6,487 nt of DNA from Candidatus Altarchaeales archaeon (GCA_014729705.1 WJJK01000010.1:1-6487); one strand, 5' to 3'; positions 1 through 5,551 are shown, counted from the stretch's first letter. Numbers and translations: made by a program. The notes: generated by a model not told the origin, from the letters alone.

Positions 1-18
1 CCACTACACTACGGGGCT
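1..18 (-). tRNA. 5' end of a tRNA gene, cut by the window edge (possibly tRNA-Gln)
   Basis: Read on the minus strand from 18 to 1 the bases are AGCCCCGTAGTGTAGTGG. This fits standard tRNA numbering: a seven-base acceptor strand (18-12), U8 and A9, D-stem GTGT, A14, then the D-loop with G18-G19. The tRNA-Gly at 285 has the same TA-GTxTAGTGG layout. A first base of A with a C-rich acceptor strand resembles archaeal tRNA-Gln, but the anticodon is outside the window, so identity is a guess. If the true first base is the G at 17, position 8 would be A, which fits worse. It points away from the tRNA-Gly gene. Confidence 0.6.
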
Positions 19-284
19 TTTTAGGTAATTGGTTTTTTCTTCTTCCCGAATTCCTTTTCGGAGTTTCGGTGCATTGAGTGTGAACGAAATGCGCCCATAT
101 TCGTCGGATATCTTCGGCTATTTATGGTGCTTGTGGTGTCTATATTTATTGCGGTTTTTTTATTTAAAGGGTGTGTTTGTTTGGTTTGTTTTGTTGGTTG
201 TTTTCATTAGTTTTTTTTGTGGTTCAGGGTTTTTTTTGTTGGTGTTTTTTAACAATTAATTCATATTAGATAGGGGATGGTTTT
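19..284. other. T/G-rich spacer between two divergent tRNA genes, no credible gene
   Basis: This spacer separates the left-edge tRNA from tRNA-Gly. From about 130 to 250 the plus strand is dominated by T and G with many T runs. A plus-strand open frame (29-259) translates to a low-complexity Phe/Val/Leu/Gly string with no ribosome binding site or domain signature, and looks like a compositional artefact. On the minus strand a 25-codon frame (about 99-22) ends in a Lys-rich tail just before the left tRNA; I see no reason to call it a gene. The only supported element is the candidate tRNA-Gly promoter near 260-269. Confidence 0.5.
258..270 (+). promoter_or_regulatory. Candidate TATA-box promoter of tRNA-Gly
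   Basis: The AT-rich stretch with core TTCATATTA (261-269) is centred about 20-24 bases before the mature tRNA 5' end at 285. That is roughly where an archaeal TATA box belongs if transcription starts a few bases upstream of, or at, the mature end. The spacing is slightly short and the sequence is not a strong consensus, so this is tentative. Confidence 0.35.
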
Positions 285-431
285 GCGGCCGTAGTCTAGT
301 GGCAGGACCTTAGCCTTCCAAGGAACGTTTTTCCGCCTTTTGGTTGTAGGACGTTTATGAAAAAATTTTTTTGTTTCGTGAACAGGTTCCGAGGTCAGCT
401 AATGACCCGGGTTCAAATCCCGGCGGCCGCA
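285..431 (+). tRNA. tRNA-Gly (UCC anticodon) with a 76-base archaeal intron
   Basis: The gene reads codon GGA. Exon 1 is 285-320 and exon 2 is 397-431, giving a 71-base mature tRNA before CCA addition. The acceptor strands GCGGCCG (285-291) and CGGCCGC (424-430) pair perfectly, and A431 is the discriminator. U8-A9 is 292-293. The D-stem pairs GTC with GAC (306-308). The anticodon stem TTAGC (310-314) pairs with GCTAA (398-402). The loop is CTTCCAA with anticodon TCC at 317-319. The T-arm is CCGGG-TTCAAAT-CCCGG (407-423). CCA is not encoded. The intron interrupts position 37/38, the canonical archaeal site. A short perfect hairpin (AAACGG/CCGTTT) begins at the discriminator and could mark the 3' trailer. 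Confidence 0.96.
321..396 (+). other. tRNA-Gly intron with bulge-helix-bulge splice motif
   Basis: The exon/intron junctions form a strict archaeal bulge-helix-bulge. The outer helix is the anticodon stem (TTAGC/GCTAA). The four-base central helix is CTTC (315-318) with GAGG (391-394), including one G-U pair. The three-base bulges are CAA (319-321) and TCA (395-397). The inner helix is GGAAC (322-326) with GTTCC (386-390). Cutting between the second and third base of each bulge removes 321-396 and restores the loop CTTCCAA. The tRNA splicing endonuclease (EndA family) recognises such motifs. The intron interior is T-rich; I see no convincing C/D box guide RNA or open reading frame in it. Confidence 0.93.
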
Positions 432-504
432 AACGGCTCGCTCCGTTTACAGGCAAGCGGGGTTGCGGTTCTTCGCATCCTCCTCCCACAAAAAATAACT
501 TAAA

Positions 505-589
505 AGCTATTCCGGGTTCAAACGAGTGGATTCAATAGAATCCATTTGAGCCAAAACACGTCTAAGTGTTTTTAGCATGCCGGCGGCCG
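505..589 (+). pseudogene. Partial, interrupted copy of the tRNA-Gly 3' exon
   Basis: Positions 505-522 resemble the start of tRNA-Gly exon 2. AGCTA (505-509) matches 397-401, and the T-stem/T-loop block CCGGGTTCAAA (512-522) is identical to 407-417; the variable loop is shortened. After 57 unrelated bases, CCGGCGGCCG (580-589) is identical to 420-429, the T-stem 3' strand plus most of the acceptor 3' strand. The break falls in the T-loop, and two bases of the original are replaced by the insert. No matching 5' acceptor strand, D-arm or anticodon lies nearby, so this is not a complete tRNA. It could be a duplication footprint, an att-like remnant or, less likely, a 3' half-tRNA. The matches are short, so chance cannot be fully excluded. 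Confidence 0.55.
523..579 (+). repeat. 57-base insert made of two adjacent hairpins inside the tRNA-like copy
   Basis: The first hairpin spans 523-548: CGAGTGGATTC pairs with GAATCCATTTG around loop AATA, 11 pairs of which two are G-U when read as plus-strand RNA (they would be mismatched A-C in minus-strand RNA). The second spans 553-572: AAAACAC with GTGTTTT around GTCTAA, followed by another T. The G-U pairs favour a plus-strand RNA structure. The second hairpin followed by T's also resembles a weak terminator. Confidence 0.6.
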
Positions 590-727
590 ATGTTGCGGTG
601 GTTCATATGCTGCGTGGGGGGGAGGTTTTCCTCAGGGGCTTTAAACACGTATGCCCTGAATAATTTTGGTTGGGGTTCGCTTGAAATTGCGCTGAATTAG
701 GGTGCCGCGGAAAGCTTGTTTTTTTTT
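525..727 (+). ncRNA. Speculative structured RNA transcript
   Basis: An AT-rich promoter-like element, ACTTAAAAG (498-506) preceded by an A run, could place a transcription start near 525-530. The following 200 bases contain several hairpins, are GC-rich in the middle, and end at a run of nine T (719-727), which is how archaeal transcripts commonly end. I searched by eye for RNase P RNA, SRP RNA, C/D box and H/ACA signatures and found none convincing. The call rests only on structure density plus promoter and terminator likeness. Confidence 0.25.
719..727 (+). terminator. Oligo-T run, possible plus-strand terminator
   Basis: Nine consecutive T on the plus strand lie at the end of the hairpin-rich region and overlap the stop codon of the minus-strand HTH gene. 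Archaeal RNA polymerase terminates at T runs, so this could end a plus-strand transcript from the intergenic region or from tRNA-Gly readthrough. Confidence 0.35.
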
Positions 728-959
728 AGGTTATTTTTTCTAGTCGCTTTATTTTGTCGAGGATTTCTGGGAGGTATCCTTGGGTTAGGATGCCCAGGAA
801 GGTGGGGGTGTTTCCTTGTTTTCTTGCTTGTTTGTTGGTTTCGTTTAGGTGGTACCATATTTTGTATTTGCTTAGGGAGAGGGTATGTGCTATCTCGTTT
901 TGTGTGTATCCTAGGCCTCGTAAAACAATAATTTCGGCTAGTTTTCTATCTGATATCAT
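726..959 (-). CDS. Small helix-turn-helix DNA-binding protein
   Basis: This 77-residue protein has an N-terminal helix-turn-helix at about residues 6-40: a first helix ending LRGLG, a helix-2 segment YTQNEIAHTL, a turn SLS, and a recognition helix KYKIWYHLNE. The pattern resembles the HTH of sigma-region-4-like and other small archaeal regulators, but I cannot name the family. The C-terminal half (residues 41-77) is basic with a short helix near the end that could mediate dimerisation. It has no membrane span. The ATG at 959 has no ribosome binding site, but AT-rich elements 20-30 bases upstream suit a leaderless or short-leader archaeal mRNA. Overlapping plus-strand frames are T-rich low-complexity shadows. 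It is divergent from the winged-helix protein gene at 1072, so regulation of itself or that neighbour is a reasonable inference. Confidence 0.8.
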   Translation of the reverse strand: MISDRKLAEIIVLRGLGYTQNEIAHTLSLSKYKIWYHLNETNKQARKQGNTPTFLGILTQGYLPEILDKIKRLEKIT

Positions 960-976
960 TATTACAACTATATTAG

Positions 977-994
977 GTTAAATACTGATAAAAA
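977..994 (-). promoter_or_regulatory. Candidate promoter of the small HTH gene
   Basis: Two AT-rich elements read on the minus strand, TATTTAAC (984-977) and TTTTTATCAG (994-985), are centred about 21 and 30 bases before the ATG at 959. Either could act as a TATA box for a leaderless or very short-leader transcript. Confidence 0.3.
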
Positions 995-998
995 TGGG

Positions 999-1007
999 TT
1001 AAATTAG
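999..1007 (+). promoter_or_regulatory. Candidate TATA box for the triple winged-helix gene
   Basis: TTAAATTAG lies in the divergent intergenic region and would put a transcription start near 1027-1030, giving a leader of about 43 bases to the ATG at 1072. A second candidate, GATATTAAT (1080-1088), lies within the frame and would suit a leaderless start at the ATG at 1114. I cannot decide between them. Confidence 0.3.
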
Positions 1008-1071
1008 TTTTATGTATGGTTTCTTTTTAGGTTTTTTTTAGTTTTTGGTTTGGTTTTCCGGTTGTTCGTCA

Positions 1072-2145
1072 ATGAAATCAGATATTAATGTGGGCTTCAC
1101 ATATTATTTATCTATGGATGCTGAGGCTCGTTTTAAACAGGTTTCTGGGGCTGCGGTGAAAGTTGATGCGCCCGATATTTTCAGCGACAAGCAGAAGGTT
1201 GAGCAGGCGATTGGTAGTATGGCAGGTAGGGTGCATAGTGTTTTGCGGGATGAAAATGCCTTTGACGCTATGCAATTATTTAAGCAGTGGAGGTCGGATT
1301 ATTTGAGGGAGGGTTTGGTTCGAACCCACCCTTCATTGAGGAAGGAAAAGGTTGCTTCAGAGGATGCTCATTCTGACCCCCTAGGCAGACACAACCACCA
1401 TAAGGTTCAGCAAGATGAGATGGAGTTGTCGCAGATGGCTGTGGGTTGGCTTATGGCTGAAGGATGGGTTAAACCCCGGATATTAGGTGAGGAGGTTAAG
1501 CCTGAAAGCCAAAGGGTTGAGGGATCAGACAGGTTTATGTTTACGCTCCTACCCGAGAAGGAGAGGGGAGGTTATGAATGGAACCAGGGATTCGGTTTTG
1601 ATGATAAGAGGATTACAAAGGTGTTTGTTAAGACTGCGGGTTATGGCATGAGCCGTCGACAAGCCACTGAAGGAGGGAGTGTCGGTGGTTTCGATTCTGC
1701 GATAGGCCGGCAGGCGGGGCTGCTTCTAGCCTCCATGGGGGGTAGGAAGAAGTTCATGGGTTTTGAGGAATTAGTTGATAAAGCGTGTGAGGGGACGGGC
1801 ATTAAATCCGGTTCGGATGAATCTTTATTTTTAACCGCGGCAGCGGTTGGGTGGAGGCTGGCAGAAGAAGGCGTGAAGTTGCGGGGAGACTTCAGGTTAG
1901 ATGATTTGACTGTGGCTCCCCGGTTTTCTCAGGATCCTAAAACAGATCACCAGAAAATCCTTGGTAAAGCCCACGACATAATCGATCACCTAAGGGATGA
2001 GGGGGGGTTGCCCTTAAAGCAGTTGATTTCAGGCGGCCGGGACCAGGTTTTTATGAACTCGTTGTTGGTTGGTTACCTGGGTAAAAAGAGGTTGGTTGAA
2101 TTCGAACAACGCGAAGGCGAATCCTTTATCTCAGCCAGGGGTTAA
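1072..2145 (+). CDS. Protein with three winged-helix-like repeats (DUF2582/wHTH_10-like), function unknown
   Basis: Numbered from the ATG at 1072 the protein has 357 residues. Three segments share one plan: a helix with an IGxxAGxxxxxL-type motif, then an acidic lead-in and an AVGWLxxEGxV-type motif followed by a beta-like strand. Repeat 1 has IGSMAG (47-52) and AVGWL (123-127); repeat 2 has IGRQAG (211-216) and AVGWR (258-262); repeat 3 has LGKAH (297-301) and LVGYL (332-336). This resembles the small DUF2582/wHTH_10 winged-helix family of about 70 residues, assigned by pattern memory only. Repeat 1 carries a long insert with a His-rich patch (residues 100-111). There is no signal peptide or membrane span, so it is probably cytoplasmic and may bind nucleic acid. 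The start is uncertain: the frame opens with a TTG at 1045, and ATGs at 1072 and 1114 both lack ribosome binding sites. It is convergent with the gene ending at 2156. Confidence 0.85.
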   Translation: MKSDINVGFTYYLSMDAEARFKQVSGAAVKVDAPDIFSDKQKVEQAIGSMAGRVHSVLRDENAFDAMQLFKQWRSDYLREGLVRTHPSLRKEKVASEDAHSDPLGRHNHHKVQQDEMELSQMAVGWLMAEGWVKPRILGEEVKPESQRVEGSDRFMFTLLPEKERGGYEWNQGFGFDDKRITKVFVKTAGYGMSRRQATEGGSVGGFDSAIGRQAGLLLASMGGRKKFMGFEELVDKACEGTGIKSGSDESLFLTAAAVGWRLAEEGVKLRGDFRLDDLTVAPRFSQDPKTDHQKILGKAHDIIDHLRDEGGLPLKQLISGGRDQVFMNSLLVGYLGKKRLVEFEQREGESFISARG

Positions 2146-2149
2146 CTGG

Positions 2150-2157
2150 TTTTTTTT
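2150..2157 (+). terminator. Oligo-T terminator after the winged-helix gene
   Basis: A run of eight T begins five bases after the TAA at 2143-2145, typical of archaeal intrinsic termination. It overlaps the last bases of the convergent gene that stops at 2156; the two stop codons are only 10 bases apart. No strong hairpin precedes it. Confidence 0.5.
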
Positions 2158-4822
2158 ATGTTCCGTTTAGTTTGTCGTCTATGTCTTTAAGTTGTTTTCT
2201 TATGCGATCCAGTTCCTCAAGGTGCTCTTGATCTTGCGGGTTTGTTTCAGGCTCCTTTTTCTCGGGCTTTTTTTGTTTTTCAGGTGGGCTTATTTGTTTC
2301 TCAAGCTGGTTTGCTAGCATACCCAGTTGTTCGCCGAAGTGTGTATGATCATCTGATTCTTTTTTTGCAGGCAGAGTCTCCCCCGCGTGTTTTAGGGTTG
2401 GTTTTTCCATTGCAGGAGGGGTTTCCGTGGGTGTTTCCTCAGGTTGTTGTTTTTTCTGGGTATCAGGGAGTATGTCTTGTTCGTCGTCTAGCATTCTGAG
2501 GGCTTTATCCTCGTCTTCCATAGTCTTCTGGGTGTCGCGGTATTTCTGTAGAATCCTTTTGATTTTCCACTTCTCCTCACGTATCACGAAAATCGCGATG
2601 AAGGCTAAAATCAACACCAAAAAGGTTATGATAAAGACGCTCGACCAGAGGATGACGGGGTTTATGGCGTCCAGGGGGGAGTCCTCCTCGTTTATGGATC
2701 TTATGTCCAGCAGAAGTTCGTCGCAGCGTATTGTGTTCTGCCAGTCCCCTATGCTTCGGTATATGTCTCTGGCTTGTATTACGTAGTCTGCTGAGACGTC
2801 GTATTCGCCGCGGCTGTAGTATTCCACTGCGCGGGCGTAGGATTTCGTGGCGGAAACTCCTTTACCGCAAAGTGTTTTGAGGTTTTGGGCCTCCCATCTT
2901 TCAACCGAGAGGTTGACGCCCTCAAGCAGGTTTATTTCCGATAAGGCGTCTTCTGCTTGGGATAGGCACTGCGGATACTTAGTTAAGTTGAAGTTTTTTT
3001 TAGCTTCCGCTATTTTTTTCTGTATTTTTCTTGAAGTCTCCATTACGTGTATGGATTTAAGGATCTTTTCTTCAAGGTTTTCGGCTTGCGCTATTTTAGC
3101 CTCATCCCCTGTTGAGTCATATATTTCTTTGGAGGCTAACACCTGCCGCCGAGCCTCATAAAACTCCCCCAGTTTATAGTGTTTATAGGCTGAGGAGTAG
3201 TTGCTGTTGGCGGTGCGGTAGAGGAGGGAGCTGTTAGCTAATTTAAGCGCCCGCTCATAGTCAAGCACGTTATCTGCCGACAGGTAAGTGTCTGCGGCTT
3301 TATCCGCGTAAATAATGCCGTCTGTGAAGACGCCGGCCCTAAAGTACTCCTGCGCGCGGAATAATAGGTTGTTTGCATCGATTTGCATGCTCGCCTTAGA
3401 AGCCAGGTTCTCTGTTTCATTAACTTTCGACGAGTGGTTTAGGAATAGGAAAAGACGGTAGGCTTGGGTTGAATAATTTATGGTTTTCTTGAATTCTCCG
3501 GCTGCGTAGGCTTTTTTGGCTTCACCCCATGTTTCGTCGACCTCTATGTGGGTTAGGGAGTGGTTGATTAACTTGAGGGTGTAGTTAACCATAACGTAAT
3601 CGCCTAAACCTTTGTATATTTTCCAGGCCCGAGTAGCCTCTGAGGTTGCCTGCCCCCACTTTGATTTGTTGTAGAGTGAGAGGGCTTTCATGTAATGCCT
3701 ATCGGCTAGTGTGTCGTTTACGTAATCCCAGTTTAGGGTGTACATGGAAAGCCGTCTTTTATTTAGGATGAATACTTCATCCAACCCGTCTCCGGTTGCA
3801 TCGAAGGTAGCTGCTTGGAGCACTAGGGCGCCGGTATTAAAACTCCATTCCAGATCCCCTGACTCATTATAGGCGTGGATGGTGTTGCCCTTTAAAGTTA
3901 AGACCTCCCCCTCATTTAATCCGTCTATTTTGCCGTGGGAAATGCTTTCCCGGGGTAGGAAGAGGGAGGTATTCCACAAAAGATTTCCGGTGTAGTCAAG
4001 AACAGACAAGCCCCCCCAGGATGTGAGGAACATAACCTCCTTGACGCCGTCTCCTGTTATGTCCCCTGCCTTAACGTCTATTATCTTGTCTTGGGCATCG
4101 TATTTCCATTTCAAGGATCCTTTGCTTGATAGGGCATGCAGATACCTGTAGGATCCAGCCAGGACTTCAGGTTTACCGTCCCCCGTTAAATCCGCTGCCT
4201 CAATGGCGTTGACCGACCCCTCCGCGGCGTAACTCCAAATGAGGCTGCCGTCTGAGCCTGAAACCGCGATTACGTTAAAATCCCTTGCCCCAGCCACAAC
4301 ATCCTTGACTCCGTCGCTGTTTACGTCGGCAACCTCAAAGTCCAGGAGGTAGCCGTACTCGTGTTTAGCCCATTCATTGAAGTTGCATGCGGGGTTGCCG
4401 CCGCACATGACGGGGTCCTCAACCCGGGAGACCCGGAAAAGATAATGTCGATACGGGGAGCGGGAGGATACACACTCTGAAGCCTTAACCTCTGAGGCAA
4501 TCAATATGTCGGGGATAACATCACCTTCAACGTCGACTACGTCAACCACCCTAGGGCGGTTTTCAGGCCAGATGATTGAAACCTTGTTACGCCACACCAG
4601 ATCCCCTGACTCATCCAGGAGATACACATAACTTGAGGCGCCGTTAAACAATCCCACCACTAGATCACCGTCCCCGTCTCCCTCAAGATCATGTATCCTA
4701 AGCATGTCACCGCCTAAGGAAACGTTCCAGACTAATAGAAGCGGCGGATAATCAGCTGCATTACATAATAATAAGGTCGATAAGACAAGCGACGTGGACA
4801 AAAACAAAAGGATGCGTCTCAT
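2156..4822 (-). CDS. Large secreted single-pass membrane protein: seven-blade FG-GAP beta-propeller plus TPR-like repeats
   Basis: 888 residues. Residues 1-22 form a signal peptide (MRR then a hydrophobic core, likely cut near CNA/ADY). Residues about 37-360 hold seven FG-GAP/VCBS-type motifs, one per propeller blade: near 45-53 (DLEGDGDGD), 95-105, 164-174 (DVNSDGVKD), 209-219 (DLTGDGKPE), 252-262 (DITGDGVKE), 297-306 (degenerate) and 340-349. The acidic DxxxDG loops are likely calcium sites. Residues about 373-708 contain six TPR-like helical hairpins with a recurrent A..Y..GEF..A pattern. A single membrane span lies at about 721-747, followed by basic residues (KWKIKR) and a 140-residue Pro/Glu/Lys-rich tail ending in a short coiled coil. 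The predicted topology is propeller outside, tail inside. Fourteen N-x-S/T sequons fall before the span. Three Cys (117, 140, 146) sit in an insert after blade two. The start ATG lies 33 bases from a TATATATA. Its role is unknown; adhesion, sensing or envelope scaffolding is inference. Confidence 0.93.
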   Translation of the reverse strand: MRRILLFLSTSLVLSTLLLCNAADYPPLLLVWNVSLGGDMLRIHDLEGDGDGDLVVGLFNGASSYVYLLDESGDLVWRNKVSIIWPENRPRVVDVVDVEGDVIPDILIASEVKASECVSSRSPYRHYLFRVSRVEDPVMCGGNPACNFNEWAKHEYGYLLDFEVADVNSDGVKDVVAGARDFNVIAVSGSDGSLIWSYAAEGSVNAIEAADLTGDGKPEVLAGSYRYLHALSSKGSLKWKYDAQDKIIDVKAGDITGDGVKEVMFLTSWGGLSVLDYTGNLLWNTSLFLPRESISHGKIDGLNEGEVLTLKGNTIHAYNESGDLEWSFNTGALVLQAATFDATGDGLDEVFILNKRRLSMYTLNWDYVNDTLADRHYMKALSLYNKSKWGQATSEATRAWKIYKGLGDYVMVNYTLKLINHSLTHIEVDETWGEAKKAYAAGEFKKTINYSTQAYRLFLFLNHSSKVNETENLASKASMQIDANNLLFRAQEYFRAGVFTDGIIYADKAADTYLSADNVLDYERALKLANSSLLYRTANSNYSSAYKHYKLGEFYEARRQVLASKEIYDSTGDEAKIAQAENLEEKILKSIHVMETSRKIQKKIAEAKKNFNLTKYPQCLSQAEDALSEINLLEGVNLSVERWEAQNLKTLCGKGVSATKSYARAVEYYSRGEYDVSADYVIQARDIYRSIGDWQNTIRCDELLLDIRSINEEDSPLDAINPVILWSSVFIITFLVLILAFIAIFVIREEKWKIKRILQKYRDTQKTMEDEDKALRMLDDEQDILPDTQKKQQPEETPTETPPAMEKPTLKHAGETLPAKKESDDHTHFGEQLGMLANQLEKQISPPEKQKKPEKKEPETNPQDQEHLEELDRIRKQLKDIDDKLNGT

Positions 4823-4850
4823 TTGGATTAAAATATGTAGATAGAGTTCT

Positions 4851-4858
4851 TATATATA
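4851..4858. promoter_or_regulatory. Palindromic TATATATA apparently shared by two divergent genes
   Basis: The self-complementary box is centred about 25 bases before the plus-strand ATG at 4880, which would make that mRNA leaderless, and about 33 bases before the minus-strand ATG at 4822, giving a leader of about 6-8 bases. No second good TATA box is visible between the two starts (57 bases), so both genes probably use it. In archaea the direction of transcription is set by the flanking BRE bound by TFB; neither flank here is an obvious strong BRE. Confidence 0.65.
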
Positions 4859-4879
4859 CCAAGGGTTAGTATTAAGAGG

Positions 4880-5551
4880 ATGAACGCCGAAACACTCATA
4901 GTCGTCCCGGCATACAATGAAGCCGAAAGCCTGCCGATATTACTGGATAACCTGAAGAAATTTCGGGCAACGATTTTGGTGGTGGATGACGGGTCGAGGG
5001 ATGATACATTCAATGTCGCTCAAAAAAAGAAGGTGAGGGTGATAAGACACCCAGTAAACACGGGGCTTGGATCCGCCCTCTCAACCGGATTTAAGATAGC
5101 TAAAAAAGAAGGATTCAAATACTTGATCACCATCGACGGCGACGGTCAACACAACCCCCAAGACCTTGTGAAGATAATCAGGAAGTTGGGTGAAGGCACA
5201 GACGTTGTTGTGGGGGTTAGAAGCATAAATCGCGAGAAAATGCCGTTCATCAAAAAAATAGGCAACCTAGTGTTAAATGCCGCTACAAGGTTGTTTTTTG
5301 GGGTGCATTCAAAGGACAGTCAAAGCGGGCTTAGGGGATTCAACGAAATAGCCATAAAAAAAATAAACATAACCTCACCCAGATATGAAGCTTCCTCTGA
5401 GATACTGTTTGAAGCTAAAAAAGCCGGCCTAAAAATACGGGAAGTGGATGTGGAAGCCATCTACACCCCGCATTCAATGAAAAAAGAAACAGGGATAGTG
5501 GATGGTATGAAAATCTTTGTGAAAATGATATTACATAAGGTGATAAGATGA
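4880..5551 (+). CDS. Family 2 glycosyltransferase, polyprenyl-phosphate sugar synthase-like (DPM1-like)
   Basis: This 223-residue GT-A enzyme is predicted to transfer a sugar from a nucleotide donor, typically to dolichyl or polyprenyl phosphate on the inner membrane face. Motifs in order: VVPAYNEAES (8-17), VVDDGS (34-39), the metal-binding DGDGQH with D86-x-D88, and DSQSGLRGF (146-154), which is typical of dolichyl-phosphate mannose/glucose synthase-like proteins. The length suits a bare catalytic domain; there is no C-terminal membrane anchor, which the overlapping DUF2304 gene may supply. The donor sugar cannot be read from sequence. GAGG abuts the ATG and is too close to act as a normal ribosome binding site; with the TATA box about 25 bases upstream, a leaderless transcript is more likely. 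The product could feed N-glycosylation or another surface glycan pathway. Confidence 0.95.
   Translation: MNAETLIVVPAYNEAESLPILLDNLKKFRATILVVDDGSRDDTFNVAQKKKVRVIRHPVNTGLGSALSTGFKIAKKEGFKYLITIDGDGQHNPQDLVKIIRKLGEGTDVVVGVRSINREKMPFIKKIGNLVLNAATRLFFGVHSKDSQSGLRGFNEIAIKKINITSPRYEASSEILFEAKKAGLKIREVDVEAIYTPHSMKKETGIVDGMKIFVKMILHKVIR
5539..5544 (+). promoter_or_regulatory. Strong ribosome binding site GGTGAT inside the glycosyltransferase gene end
   Basis: GGTGAT, a perfect match to the archaeal 16S rRNA 3' end, lies three bases before the ATG at 5548. It fixes the start of the DUF2304 gene and shows that this second cistron is translated from its own site on the shared mRNA. Confidence 0.7.

Larger units (their letters stand above)
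431..725. other. Hairpin-rich intergenic region without a protein gene
   Basis: No credible coding frame was found on either strand. The stretch holds a series of short inverted repeats: AAACGG/CCGTTT (431-448); GGTTGCG/CGCATCC with one mismatch (461-480); an 11-pair stem with two G-U pairs (523-548); AAAACAC/GTGTTTT (553-572); GAGG/CCTC (622-633); and TCAGGGGC/GCCCTGA with one bulged G (632-659). It also contains a partial copy of the tRNA-Gly 3' exon. It is locally more GC-rich than the flanking T-rich spacers and ends in a run of nine T (719-727). These features suggest structured RNA or the remains of tRNA-associated rearrangement. Confidence 0.6.

Noticed and set aside
29..259. Open frame on the plus strand with hydrophobic translation
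   Set aside because: Its Phe/Val/Leu/Gly content follows from the T/G-rich DNA; no ribosome binding site, no domain, and it sits in the promoter zone of the tRNA genes.
321..396. C/D box guide RNA within the tRNA intron
   Set aside because: TTATGAA near 355-361 is only loosely C-box-like and no matching D box with a sensible spacing is present.
431..725. RNase P RNA or SRP RNA in the intergenic region
   Set aside because: I could not find the conserved core sequences of either on either strand, and the region is short for archaeal versions.
716..981. Plus-strand frames opposite the small HTH gene
   Set aside because: Low-complexity, Cys/Phe/Leu-rich shadows; the minus-strand frame has a clear helix-turn-helix.
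1045..1071. TTG at 1045 as start of the winged-helix gene
   Set aside because: It lies in a T-rich leader with no ribosome binding site and would add a short atypical extension; ATG at 1072 is preferred, though not proven.
2242..3161. Plus-strand frames opposite the large surface protein, and a 60-codon minus frame at 3238-3420
   Set aside because: All are antisense or alternate-frame shadows of a gene with well-defined domains throughout.
4761..4765. Cys20 of the large surface protein as a lipoprotein attachment site
   Set aside because: LLLC does not match a lipobox, and the protein has its own C-terminal membrane span; ordinary signal cleavage near CNA/ADY is more likely.
4828..5013. Minus-strand frame opposite the glycosyltransferase start
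   Set aside because: It overlaps the conserved GT2 motifs and the promoter region and has no recognisable signature.
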